From NCBI GenBank assembly GCA_937892955.1, contig CALBKH010000105.1, positions 1-59,330 on the forward strand: a DNA stretch of 59,330 bases, given 5' to 3'. Positions 48,843 to 57,324 of this stretch are shown here, one piece after another; the stretch's first letter is position 1, and each line of letters opens with the position of its first letter. The translations under genes were made by a program, and so were the position numbers. The notes beneath the pieces were generated by a model, which was not told the origin of the DNA, ran no database searches, and saw only the letters and a list, made by a program, of their open reading frames with translations. The stretch is from an uncultured Alphaproteobacteria bacterium (GTDB lineage Bacteria > Pseudomonadota > Alphaproteobacteria > Rhizobiales > Ancalomicrobiaceae).

Positions 48843-49604
48843 ATGAAGGCCAGGGTCAGGAAACTCTACGAGGGCGAGAGCCGCGACGCGGTCCGATTCC
48901 GCTACGGGCTCCTGGCCTTCGACGTGGTCACCATCCTCTTCCTCGTCGGCTCGTCCTTCACCGACCATTCGTTCGCGATCGAGGCGATCGACGCGGTGAT
49001 CGGCATCGTGCTGGTCGTCGACTTCGCCGCGCGGCTGTGGATCAGCCGCCATCGCCTCGCCGATCTCGTCCACCCTCTCGGTATCGCCGACATCGTGGTG
49101 ATCGGCTCGCTGCTGGCGCCGGTGGTCGGCGAAGGCTTCGCCTTCCTGCGGGTCGCCCGCATGTTGCGGCTGCTGCGCTCCTACCAGACGATGCGGCGGC
49201 TCCGGCAGGACTTCGTCTTCTTCCGGCGCAACGAGCAGACGATCACCGCCGCGGTGAACCTCGCGGTCTTCATCTTCGTCATGACGGCGATCGTCTACGA
49301 GACCCAGCACTACGCCAACGACAAGATCAACGACTATGCCGATGCGCTCTACTTCACGGTGACGACGCTGACGACCACCGGTTTCGGCGACATCACGCTC
49401 GACGGCCGGGGCGGGCGGATGATCTCGGTGGTGATCATGATCTTCGGCGTGTCGTTCTTCCTGCGTCTCGTCCAGGTGATGCTCCGGCCGCCGAAGGTCG
49501 AGCACCGCTGCCCGCGCTGCGGCCTCACCCGCCACGATCACGACGCCGTTCACTGCAAGGCCTGCGGCGAGATCCTGAACATCGCCGACGAAGGGGCGGT
49601 TTGA
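48843..49604 (+). CDS. voltage-gated potassium channel family protein with C-terminal zinc ribbon
   Basis: This 253-residue membrane protein has six transmembrane segments. An arginine-rich S4 reads RVARMLRLLRSYQTMRRLR and the pore loop with selectivity filter reads FTVTTLTTTGFGDITL. After S6 (MISVVIMIFGVSFFLRLVQV) a short cytoplasmic tail holds a rubredoxin-like zinc ribbon, CPRCGLTRHDHDAVHCKACG, which is not a standard part of bacterial Kv channels. It probably carries K+ and may respond to voltage; the ribbon could be a regulatory or oligomerisation domain. It appears monocistronic and converges on the antiporter gene. Confidence 0.88.
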   Translation: MKARVRKLYEGESRDAVRFRYGLLAFDVVTILFLVGSSFTDHSFAIEAIDAVIGIVLVVDFAARLWISRHRLADLVHPLGIADIVVIGSLLAPVVGEGFAFLRVARMLRLLRSYQTMRRLRQDFVFFRRNEQTITAAVNLAVFIFVMTAIVYETQHYANDKINDYADALYFTVTTLTTTGFGDITLDGRGGRMISVVIMIFGVSFFLRLVQVMLRPPKVEHRCPRCGLTRHDHDAVHCKACGEILNIADEGAV

Positions 49605-49752
49605 TCCCCGTCGGAGGCCGGTTCGGTCACACCGGAGGCGGAAGGCGTCGAAGCGCCCGGCCTTCTGAAGACGCGCGAATTTCTCATCCGCATCGGTGGC
49701 GCGAGAAAATCGCGCCAAGAATGCCATCGGCCATTTTCGATGACCGATGGTA

Positions 49753-50706
49753 TCACACCGCCTCGGCGATGGTGACGGCGAGGGTGGCCAGCACATAGGC
49801 GACATAGACGGCGAGCAGCAGCGCGCCGCGGCTCCTCGGCACCACCCGCCCACGCGGCAGGACGAGGATCATGCTCACCCAGCCGAAGGCGAGAGCGATG
49901 CCGACCTCGGCGACCGGCACGACGATCGGCGTGATCGTCGCGGCGACGCCGACGATGGCGAGGCCGTTGAAGAGATTGCTGCCGAGGAGCGTACCGAGGC
50001 CGATGTCGTCGTGGCCGCGGCGGCGCGAGGCGACGACGGTGGTCAGCTCCGGCAGCGACGTGCCGATCGCCACCACGGTGGCGCCGATGACGTAGTCGTC
50101 GATGCCGAAGCGGGTGGCGAGCCCGACGGCGCCGAAGACGAAGAGGCGGCCGGCGCCGACCAACATCATCACGCCCACGGCGAGATAGGCCGCCGCCATG
50201 CCCATCGAGCGGCGCGGCAGGGCCGCCATCTCCTCGACCTCGGCGGTGTGACGCCGGCGGCCGGTGTGGAAACCGACGATCGCCCAGGCGACGAAGAGGG
50301 CGAGGAGCAACCCGCCCTCCCAGCGTTCGAGACGACCGTCGAGAAGGAGGACGAAGAGCACGAAGGGGGCGATCAGCGCCGCGGCTGCGGTGGTGCGCTC
50401 GGTCGTTCCGGCCGTGACCGAGCGGTGGAGGAGCACGAGACCGAGCACCAGGGCGATGTTGACGACGTTGCTGCCGAGTGTGTCGCCGAGGCCGATCTCC
50501 GGCCGGCCGGAACCGGCGGCGACGACCGAGACGAAGAGTTCCGGTGCCGAGGTGGCGGCGGCGCCGAGTGTGGTGGCGACGAGGCCACGCGGCAGGCGCA
50601 GCGTCTTCGCCGTCCCGAGCACGCCGGTCAGGAACAGTTCGCCGCCGATCGCGGCGAGAAGGACGGCGGCCACCACCGCCGCGACTTCGATGGACGTCTC
50701 GAGCAT
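49753..50706 (-). CDS. calcium/sodium antiporter (CaCA family, YrbG-like)
   Basis: This 317-residue inner-membrane protein has about ten transmembrane segments in two inverted repeats. Each carries the alpha motif: GLVATTLGAAATSAPELFVS with LGDTLGSNVVNIAL in the first half, and GATVVAIGTSLPELTTVV with LGTLLGSNLFNGLA in the second. These Glu residues coordinate Ca2+ and Na+. The length equals the family norm. It lies 70 bp downstream of the universal stress gene on the same strand and may be cotranscribed with it. Confidence 0.93.
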   Translation of the reverse strand: MLETSIEVAAVVAAVLLAAIGGELFLTGVLGTAKTLRLPRGLVATTLGAAATSAPELFVSVVAAGSGRPEIGLGDTLGSNVVNIALVLGLVLLHRSVTAGTTERTTAAAALIAPFVLFVLLLDGRLERWEGGLLLALFVAWAIVGFHTGRRRHTAEVEEMAALPRRSMGMAAAYLAVGVMMLVGAGRLFVFGAVGLATRFGIDDYVIGATVVAIGTSLPELTTVVASRRRGHDDIGLGTLLGSNLFNGLAIVGVAATITPIVVPVAEVGIALAFGWVSMILVLPRGRVVPRSRGALLLAVYVAYVLATLAVTIAEAV

Positions 50707-50776
50707 GTCTCGATCCGTTCCGCCCGCTCCGCTGCGGCGGGCTCTCGGTGGCGCGGAGCCGCGCGGCCCCGCGGGC

Positions 50777-51196
50777 TCATCTGACCAGCGTCACCGGCAC
50801 CTCGACGAGATGCAGCACCTTCATGGCGACCGTGCACAACAGGAGACCGGCGGCCGAGCCCAGGCCCATGGTGCCGAGGACGACGAGGTCGACGTTTTCC
50901 GCGGCGGCGATATCGGCGATCATGTGCGGCGGGTCACCGATCTCGAGGCGTTCGCGGGCCGACACGCCGGCGGCGCGGAAGCGGTCGCGGGCACCGGCGA
51001 GCGCGGCTTCACCGTTTTCGCGCAGCTCGGCGAGCATCTCCTCGCGATACATCGCGAGGGTGCGGAACTCCGGGTCGGGCTGGACGTTGACCAGCAACAC
51101 CTCGATCGAGCGCAGCTCGCTCGCCAGCCGGATCACGTGATCGACGGCCTTGTCGGCATGGGACGAGCCGTCGACGGCGACGAGGACTTTCATCAT
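50777..51196 (-). CDS. universal stress protein UspA family
   Basis: This 139-residue cytoplasmic protein begins MKVLVAVDGSSHADKAVDHV and ends with the ATP-binding signature GTMGLGSAAGLLLCTVAMKV, which resembles G-2x-G-9x-G-(S/T) but with the last position altered. The mid region AENVDLVVLG is standard. It probably senses stress or energy state. Two adjacent ATGs (51196 and 51193) are possible starts. It is the first gene of a unit with the Ca2+/Na+ antiporter. Confidence 0.92.
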   Translation of the reverse strand: MMKVLVAVDGSSHADKAVDHVIRLASELRSIEVLLVNVQPDPEFRTLAMYREEMLAELRENGEAALAGARDRFRAAGVSARERLEIGDPPHMIADIAAAENVDLVVLGTMGLGSAAGLLLCTVAMKVLHLVEVPVTLVR

Positions 51197-51439
51197 GGCG
51201 ACACCTCCGTTTCCGACGGCGAGGCCCGCTGGCCGGCAACGACCGGCGGGTCTCCGTCGTCATCCTAACGGCTCGGCATCGCGCCGCCAAGAACGGGAGA
51301 CCCACAGGCGCCACGCGCGAGGGGCGTCGCCGCACTTCCGGCGCGACGCCGACCACGGCATGCTGAGAACCGCGGGACGAGCCGTCCGGGCGGATGGTGC
51401 GGCGTGCGACGGATCCGCGTCGGGGAGAGGGGAAACGAC

Positions 51440-51859
51440 ATGGCGACCGTTCGAGGAGGGGCTTTCGCGATCGCGGCGATGGCGTCCCTCGCCGCCCAGC
51501 CGGCTCGGGCGACGGCGACACTGACCTGCGACATCGAGGATCCGGTCGTGACCTTCCACGTCATGGCGACCGTCGGCCACGAGGCGACGTCGGTCTCCGG
51601 CACCCGGGGCGAGTTGCGGCTGCGGCGCGCGGGCCGGACGATCGTCCTCGAGGCCGACCATCTGGTCGCCACCTGGATCGAGGGCGACGAACTGCGCCTG
51701 CGGTTCCACGTCTTCGCCGAAGGCGACGGATACGACACCGACCTGGTGATCGTGACGCGCCGCCGGACCGAGACGGACTACGCCGGACGGTATCGGCTGC
51801 GGACCGGCGAGAAGCGCGACCATGCCCGCCGCGGCAAGGTCGCCTGCGCCCTCGGCTGA
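51440..51859 (+). CDS. small secreted protein of unknown function
   Basis: This 139-residue protein has an N-terminal signal peptide (GAFAIAAMASLAAQPARATA). A predicted all-beta mature part has two cysteines near its ends (TLTCDIEDP and KVACALG) that could form a disulfide. I do not recognise a family. The start follows GAGAGGGGAAACGAC; an in-frame ATG-less extension upstream is not supported. It converges on the second ribokinase gene, 35 bp away. Confidence 0.6.
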   Translation: MATVRGGAFAIAAMASLAAQPARATATLTCDIEDPVVTFHVMATVGHEATSVSGTRGELRLRRAGRTIVLEADHLVATWIEGDELRLRFHVFAEGDGYDTDLVIVTRRRTETDYAGRYRLRTGEKRDHARRGKVACALG

Positions 51860-51894
51860 ACCGGCCCACACGGATCCCCGGCGTGTTGCGCCCC

Positions 51895-52818
51895 TCAGCG
51901 CCGCGCGGCCTTCGCCGCGGCGAAGTCGGCGGCGCTCGCGTAGGACGACTGGGTGCCGGGCTTCGTCACCGAATCGGCGGCATAGAGCGCGGCTTCGGCG
52001 AGGGCGGCGGCGGCGTCGCGGCTCTCGGCCCAGAAGCGGGCGAAGGCGCCGATGAAGGCGTCGCCGGCGCCGGTGGTGTCGCGCGGTGCGACGGCGACCG
52101 GCGCGACCCGGAAGACCCCGGCGGCGTCGACCGCCAGGGCGCCGTCGGCGCCGAGGGTGACGATCACGGTGCGGACGCCCCGCTCGACGAGGACGCGCGC
52201 CGCGGCGATCGCCTGCGGCTCGTCCTCGACCGGCAGACCGGTCAGGAGCGCCAGTTCGCTACGGTTGGGCACGAGGAAGGTGACGGCGCCGACGAGGTCG
52301 AGATCGAGCGGCACCGCGGGGGCCGGATTGAGCACCGTCTCGATGCCGCGGGCGCGGGCGAAGCGGATGGCGTGGTGGACGGTCTCGAGCGGGATCTCGA
52401 GCTGCAGCAGGATCAGATCGCAGGTCTCGAGATCCGCCGCCGCCGCGTCGACGTCGGCCGGCAGCAGCCGGGCGTTGGCGCCCTTGACGACGAGGATCGA
52501 GTTCTCCCCCGACGGCTCGACGAAGATCGGCGCCACGCCCGACGAGACGCCGGGAACGCGGCCGACGTGGCGCGTGTCGATGCCGAAGCGGCGGAAGTTG
52601 GCGAGCGAGGTCTCGGCGAAGGCGTCGTCGCCGACCTTCGACACCATCACCACCTCGGCCCCGAGCAGCGCCGCGGCGACCGCCTGATTCGCCCCCTTGC
52701 CGCCGCAGCCGATGCGGAAATCGGGGGCCTCGATGGTCTCGCCCGGCATCGGCATGCGGGTGACGTAGGTGACGAGGTCGATGTTGGTCGATCCGACGAC
52801 GGCGATGCGGGGCGGCAT
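51895..52818 (-). CDS. rbsK: ribokinase (PfkB family), second copy
   Basis: This 307-residue sugar kinase has PfkB signature 1 in GCGGKGANQAVAAALLGAEV and signature 2 in DTTGAGDAFIGAFARFWAES with the catalytic Asp. The ATG at 52818 is supported by GGAGAGACCTCCC and gives the family length; longer frames to 53067 run through repeats. It is related to but clearly distinct from the rbsK at 908-1831 and lacks ribose transport genes beside it. Context gives no precise substrate. Confidence 0.9.
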   Translation of the reverse strand: MPPRIAVVGSTNIDLVTYVTRMPMPGETIEAPDFRIGCGGKGANQAVAAALLGAEVVMVSKVGDDAFAETSLANFRRFGIDTRHVGRVPGVSSGVAPIFVEPSGENSILVVKGANARLLPADVDAAAADLETCDLILLQLEIPLETVHHAIRFARARGIETVLNPAPAVPLDLDLVGAVTFLVPNRSELALLTGLPVEDEPQAIAAARVLVERGVRTVIVTLGADGALAVDAAGVFRVAPVAVAPRDTTGAGDAFIGAFARFWAESRDAAAALAEAALYAADSVTKPGTQSSYASAADFAAAKAARR

Positions 52819-52897
52819 GGGAGGTCTCTCCTCGAAGGAGACGAAGCGGGGGCGACGCGGCGCGCGGCGCGCAGCATACGCGAAGATCGACGCGGCT

Positions 52898-53118
52898 GCC
52901 CCTCGCATGGCGCGGGACCTTCGCCCCTCGAAAACGTCCACCGCACGTTTTCGTCGACGCCTCCGGCCGGGACCGCCCCTGCCCTCCGCTCGCGCTCCGG
53001 GCGTTCGTCGCTCGCGAAGATCCACCGGACCTTCGCCCCAGCCCCTCGCGTGGCTCGGGGCGTTCACAACTCGAAAAGCCCCACCGGGGCTTTTCGTCCC
53101 GGCCTCCGGCCGGGACCG
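52898..53118. repeat. 78-bp direct repeats with three related hairpins
   Basis: Two imperfect 78-bp copies (52898-52975 and 53041-53118) each start with GCCCCTCGC and end with CCTCCGGCCGGGACCG. Each contains a hairpin: 52929-52953 (9-bp stem CGAAAACGT) and 53072-53096 (perfect 11-bp stem CGAAAAGCCCC). A third at 53015-53035 (CGAAG-a-TCC) lies between. All three keep CCACCG at the loop while the stem sequences differ in a compensated manner. The block follows the HPr gene and may end its transcript. Confidence 0.8.
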
Positions 53119-53122
53119 TTGC

Positions 53123-53410
53123 TCACTCCTCGAAGAACTTGTTCTCGACGAGGTGGGTGATGGCGGTCAGGGCTTCGTGCGCCTGGGGGCCGCGGGCGAC
53201 GACGCGGATCGAGGTGCCGATCGAGGCGGCGAGCATCATCAGGCCCATGATCGACAGGCCGCCGACCGTCTGGTTGTCCTTCGACACCTCGATCTCGGCG
53301 TCGAACTGCTCGACGGTGTGGACGAATTTGGCGGAGGCGCGGGCGTGCAGGCCGCGCTTGTTGGTGATGGCGAGTTCGCGTGCGATGTCCCCCGTCGCTT
53401 CCCCGCTCAT
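53123..53410 (-). CDS. ptsH: HPr phosphocarrier protein (PTS)
   Basis: This 95-residue HPr family protein has the active His22 in NKRGLHARASAKFV and the regulatory Ser53 in VGGLSIMGLMMLAA, the residue phosphorylated by HPr kinase. It belongs to the incomplete regulatory PTS of alphaproteobacteria, which controls carbon and nitrogen processes rather than sugar uptake. The ATG at 53410 is chosen as it gives the usual length. It is the last of hprK-EIIA-HPr downstream of chvI-chvG. Confidence 0.93.
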   Translation of the reverse strand: MSGEATGDIARELAITNKRGLHARASAKFVHTVEQFDAEIEVSKDNQTVGGLSIMGLMMLAASIGTSIRVVARGPQAHEALTAITHLVENKFFEE

Positions 53411-53466
53411 TCCGTTCCCCCGATGACGGGCCCGTGGGCCCACGATTTCAGCGTGTTGCCGCCGCC

Positions 53467-53865
53467 TCAGCCCTGCAACACCTGGCTGGCGACGTTGATG
53501 TACTTGCGACCGGCCTCTTTGGCCTCGACAACCGCGTCGACGAGACCGCGCTCGCAGCGCACCTTGGCGAGCTTGACCAGGAGCGGCAGGTTCATCCCCG
53601 CCACGACTTCGATCGACCCGCCGTTCATCACGGATATGGCGAGGTTGGACGGCGTGCCGCCGAACATGTCGGTCAGGATGGCCACGCCGGTCCCGTCGTC
53701 GACCGACCTCACCGCATCGAGGATGTCCTGACGGCGCTGCTCCATGTCGTCTTCCGGCCCGATGCAGATCGTCGCGACTCTGTCCTGCGGACCCACGACG
53801 TGCTCGAGCGCCTTGACGAACTCCTTGGCGAGATCCCCGTGAGTCACGAGGACGAGACCGATCAT
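53467..53865 (-). CDS. PTS EIIA component, mannose family
   Basis: This 132-residue protein of the EIIA-Man type has the phosphorylatable His9 in VLVTHGDLAKEF and the conserved VAILTDMFGGTPSNLA and VVAGMNLPLLVKLA blocks. In Hyphomicrobiales it receives phosphate from HPr and acts as a regulator, with no membrane permease beside it. The ATG at 53865 starts at MIGLVLVTHG, the standard N-terminus; the longer frame upstream is not supported. It lies between hprK and ptsH. Confidence 0.93.
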   Translation of the reverse strand: MIGLVLVTHGDLAKEFVKALEHVVGPQDRVATICIGPEDDMEQRRQDILDAVRSVDDGTGVAILTDMFGGTPSNLAISVMNGGSIEVVAGMNLPLLVKLAKVRCERGLVDAVVEAKEAGRKYINVASQVLQG

Positions 53866-54004
53866 CAACAGCTCCCTCGACGAGGACGCACCGCCCCTCG
53901 GGGCCACGCCACGGTGGCGACCTCGCCCCGCTTCCTCGGCAGACGTCGAAAAATGGTCGGGTCCGCGGCGAAGTTCAAGTGGCAAATTCGAACCGAGGGG
54001 GAAT

Positions 54005-54469
54005 TCACTGCGCCATTCCGTCAGTCGTCGCGAGGGTCGCGAGAATGCGCACGACCGGCGAGGCGTCCTCGGTCCACAGCGCCAGACGCGGCAGCGACAC
54101 GTCGGCGATCTCCGTCTCGAGATCGCCCCCGACGCGGTCGGGCAGGCGCTCCGGGCATTCGCGCACCAGATCGACGACGAGCCCGACGACGCCGGCCGGT
54201 TCGTGGGGGATGTCGACGATGCCGAGGCCGCGCGCCTCGATCAGCCCGGCGAGCGGGTCGACGGCACGGGCGACGAGGCGGCCCGACGCCGCCTGGAGCA
54301 CCAGCCGGTCGTCGCCGATCAGTGCGGCGTGGACGGCGAGACGGCGCGCCTCGGCGAGAAGTTCGAGCGCCAGACGCGACTTGCCCGACCCGGAGGCGCC
54401 GCGCAACAGAATGGCCCGCGCGCCCCACAGGATCGCGGTGGCGTGATGGGTGGCGAAGCCCTCAGCCAA
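54005..54469 (-). CDS. hprK: HPr kinase/phosphorylase, short alphaproteobacterial form
   Basis: This 154-residue enzyme consists of only the C-terminal catalytic domain. Walker A is LLRGASGSGKSRLAL, and the HprK signature is EARGLGIVDIPHEP; the N-terminal domain of the Gram-positive proteins is absent, as is normal in Rhizobiales. It phosphorylates HPr on serine. Its ATG lies 8 bases within the end of chvG, a short overlap that couples it to the two-component system. Confidence 0.92.
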   Translation of the reverse strand: MAEGFATHHATAILWGARAILLRGASGSGKSRLALELLAEARRLAVHAALIGDDRLVLQAASGRLVARAVDPLAGLIEARGLGIVDIPHEPAGVVGLVVDLVRECPERLPDRVGGDLETEIADVSLPRLALWTEDASPVVRILATLATTDGMAQ

Positions 54470-56261
54470 CTTCGCCTCCCGGCAGCGACACGACGAAACG
54501 GGCGCCGGCGAGGGAGCCGTCGTCGCGCAGGCGATTCTCGGCGGTGATCGTGCCGCGATGGGCCTCGACGATCTGGCGGGAGATGGCGAGACCGAGGCCG
54601 GAGTTGTTGCCGAAGCTCTCGCCCTCGGGGCGGTCGGTGTAGAAGCGCTCGAAGATGCGGTCGACCTTCTCGGCGCGGATGCCGGGGCCGTCGTCGTCGA
54701 CCACCACCTCGACCCGACCGTCGGTCGAGGTCAACGAGATCCGCACCTCGCCGCCGTCGGGCGAGAAGGAGCGGGCGTTGTCGACGAGGTTGGTGAAGAC
54801 CTGACCGAGGCGGCTGTCGTGGCCCATGACGACGAAGGCGAGGCCGGGGGCCCCCGGCGGGTCGATCGTCAATCCGACCTTCTGGCCGCGGTCGGAGGCG
54901 AGGTCGTTCTGCAGCGACGCCACCGCGGAGAGGAGGGCGCGCACGTCGACCGGAGCCGCCTCCTGACGCGCCAACTCGGCATCGAGACGCGAGGCGTCGG
55001 AGATGTCGGTGATGAGGCGATCGAGCCGCTTCACGTCGTGCTGGATCACCTCCATGAGGCGGCCGCGCGAGGCCTCGTTGCGGGCGAGCGGCAGCGTCTC
55101 GACCGCACTGCGCAACGACGTCAGCGGGTTCTTCAACTCGTGCGCCACGTCGGCGGCGAAACTCTCGATCGCCTCGAGGCGATTGTAGAGAGCGCTGGTC
55201 ATGTCGCGCAGCGCCCGCGACAGATGGCCGATCTCGTCGGTGCGATCGGGGAAGTCGGGGATCTCCTCGCGCGCCTTGGCCGAGCGGCGCACCCGATCGG
55301 CGGCGGCGGCGAGGCGGCGCAACGGCGCGGCGATGGTGCCGGCGAGCAGGATCGACAACGCGATGATGACGCCGGAGGCGACGAGAAAGACGCGGATGAT
55401 CGCCATGCGCTCGGCACGGACGATGCCGTCGATGTCGCCGGCCTGGGTGGAGAGCTGCAGCGCGCCGAGAATGGTACGGCCGCGATGGATCGGCACCGCC
55501 ACGGTGACGATCATCGCCCCCTGCCGGGTGACGCGGACGATCGGCATGGTGTCGCCGGCCAGCGCCGCGGCCACTTCCGGATAGTCCTTGCCGGAGGCGA
55601 AGCCGAGCTCGCGATAGACCGGCAGGTCCTGGCCGCCGCGCAGCCAACGCGACACGGTCTCGATCGCCCGATGGAAGATGCCGGGATCTTCGGTCGTCGG
55701 CGTCCTGGTGGCGGCGTCCGGCCCGAAATCGCCGCGGCGATAGAGATTGCGGCTGTCGATCACCAGGAAGCCGTCGCGGTCCCAGACCCGCGCCGGCGTC
55801 TTGGCGGGAGAGACGAGACGGCGAAGGATCGGCGCGACCCGCATCGGATCGATGGGGAATTCGAGCGAGAACTCGTCGGCGGGCTCCGGCTTCTCCTCCG
55901 GCCGCGGCTTCTCCTCGCCGATCTCCTGCTTCAGCAGCGCTTCTAGATCGATGGCGCCGACGCCGGTGTCGCTCTGGGTCGAGGCGGCGATGGCGGCGGA
56001 GATGATCTCGCCCTGGGTCTCGAGGCTCTCGACGCGGGCGTCGATGAGGCCGGCACGGAAGCGGTCGAGATAGAGGATCGAGGCGAGGAGGATGACGAGG
56101 CCGAGCAGATTGACGAGGGCGATGCGGCGGGTCAGCGAGGAGAAGGCGGTGGCGCCGACGGCGCGGGCGATGCGCCGTCCCACGAGCCGCGCTCCGCGCA
56201 GCCTCCGTGGGAAACGGCGGCGCTCGGCGGTCATCGGCGTCTCGTCGGTCCGGCTCGACAC
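54462..56261 (-). CDS. chvG: sensor histidine kinase ChvG (ExoS)
   Basis: This 599-residue membrane kinase has two transmembrane segments (LVNLLGLVILLASILYL and FLVASGVIIALSILLAG) flanking a periplasmic sensor domain of about 270 residues. A HAMP region, the phosphorylation site AHELKNPLTSLRSAVETL and ATPase motifs (VDNARSFSPDGG, DDGPGIRAEKVDRIFERFYT, GLGLAISRQIVEAH) follow. ChvG senses acid and envelope signals in Rhizobiales and pairs with ChvI. The GTG at 56261 is 7 bp after the chvI stop; an in-frame ATG at 56234 is an alternative start. Confidence 0.95.
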   Translation of the reverse strand: MSSRTDETPMTAERRRFPRRLRGARLVGRRIARAVGATAFSSLTRRIALVNLLGLVILLASILYLDRFRAGLIDARVESLETQGEIISAAIAASTQSDTGVGAIDLEALLKQEIGEEKPRPEEKPEPADEFSLEFPIDPMRVAPILRRLVSPAKTPARVWDRDGFLVIDSRNLYRRGDFGPDAATRTPTTEDPGIFHRAIETVSRWLRGGQDLPVYRELGFASGKDYPEVAAALAGDTMPIVRVTRQGAMIVTVAVPIHRGRTILGALQLSTQAGDIDGIVRAERMAIIRVFLVASGVIIALSILLAGTIAAPLRRLAAAADRVRRSAKAREEIPDFPDRTDEIGHLSRALRDMTSALYNRLEAIESFAADVAHELKNPLTSLRSAVETLPLARNEASRGRLMEVIQHDVKRLDRLITDISDASRLDAELARQEAAPVDVRALLSAVASLQNDLASDRGQKVGLTIDPPGAPGLAFVVMGHDSRLGQVFTNLVDNARSFSPDGGEVRISLTSTDGRVEVVVDDDGPGIRAEKVDRIFERFYTDRPEGESFGNNSGLGLAISRQIVEAHRGTITAENRLRDDGSLAGARFVVSLPGGEVG

Positions 56262-56268
56262 GCGCCCG

Positions 56269-56970
56269 TCACATCTCCTTGAAGCGATAACCGACGCCGT
56301 AGAGCGTCTCGATCATCTCGAAGTCGTCGTCGACCGCCTTGAACTTCTTCCTCAGCCGCTTGATGTGGCTGTCGATGGTGCGATCGTCGACGTAGACCTG
56401 ATCGTCGTAGGCCGCGTCCATCAGGGCGTTGCGGCTCTTGACGACGCCGGGACGCTGGGCGAGCGCATAGAGGATGAGGAACTCGGTGACGGTCAGCGTC
56501 ACCTGCTCGCCCTTCCAGGTGCAGGTGTGGCGTTCCTGATCCATGGTGAGCGGCCCGCGCTCCAGCACCTTGGCGGCGTCGGTCGGCTTGGCGGCGCCTT
56601 CGCCCTTGGCGCCGGCGCGCCGCAGCACCGCCTTGACGCGTTCGACCAGCAGACGCTGGGAGAAGGGTTTGCGGATGAAGTCGTCGGCGCCCATCTTGAG
56701 GCCGAAGAGCTCGTCGATCTCGTCGTCCTTGGAGGTGAGGAAGATCACCGGCAGCTCGGACTTCTGGCGCAGACGGCGCAAGAGTTCCATGCCGTCCATG
56801 CGCGGCATCTTGATGTCGAAGATGGCGAGGTCGGGCGGGTTGGCCTTGAGACCGTCGAGGGCCGAGGCGCCGTCGGTGTAGGTCTGTACCCGGTACCCCT
56901 CCGACTCGAGCGCGATGGAGACCGAGGTCAGGATGTTGCGGTCGTCGTCGACGAGAGCGATGGTGGGCAT
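56269..56970 (-). CDS. chvI: response regulator ChvI
   Basis: This 233-residue OmpR-type regulator has the receiver Asp52 in LAIFDIKMPRMDGMELL with acidic pocket VDDDRN and switch Lys in GADDFIRKPFSQ. A winged-helix DNA-binding domain ends in YVDDRTIDSHIKRLRKKFK and ETLYGVGYRFKEM. It controls envelope, acid-stress and host-interaction genes in Rhizobiales. The ATG at 56970 gives the usual N-terminus. It is the first gene of chvI-chvG-hprK-EIIA-HPr and diverges from the PNPOx-like gene. Confidence 0.96.
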   Translation of the reverse strand: MPTIALVDDDRNILTSVSIALESEGYRVQTYTDGASALDGLKANPPDLAIFDIKMPRMDGMELLRRLRQKSELPVIFLTSKDDEIDELFGLKMGADDFIRKPFSQRLLVERVKAVLRRAGAKGEGAAKPTDAAKVLERGPLTMDQERHTCTWKGEQVTLTVTEFLILYALAQRPGVVKSRNALMDAAYDDQVYVDDRTIDSHIKRLRKKFKAVDDDFEMIETLYGVGYRFKEM

Positions 56971-57324
56971 GCGGGCAATCACTCCGGAATTGGCGATCCG
57001 CGTGCTTTCCAGCACCGCGAATATGCGCAAATCATGGCGGCGATCATAGCCGAGGCGCCGAGTCGTGGCCAGCGAGCGAGGGCGACGACGACAGGTGGCG
57101 CGGTGAGACGACGGGGCATCTCGCCCGACGACCCTTCGGGGAACGGGGGCGGGCGGGACATTCGGGCCGGCCTCCGGGCGCACACCGGTTTCTTTCGTCG
57201 ATGCAGCGGCTCGTCCGAAGCGATGGCCTGCGGCCGGTTGCGTCGGATCGGGCCGGTGCTCTAGCCTCGTGCCGTTCGTCGACGCAGCCGCCGCCACGTC
57301 GCCTTCCCACGACGAGGATCTCCG
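56971..57324. other. intergenic region between chvI and the PNPOx-like gene
   Basis: These 354 bp must contain the divergent promoters of the chvI operon and the plus-strand gene. I see a short AT-richer patch near chvI (56995-57050) but no repeat, RNA gene or convincing promoter pair. Confidence 0.5.

Noticed and set aside
51394..53160. 588-codon plus-strand frame across the second ribokinase and the hairpin spacer
   Set aside because: It runs antisense through the ribokinase and through noncoding repeats; no protein features are seen.
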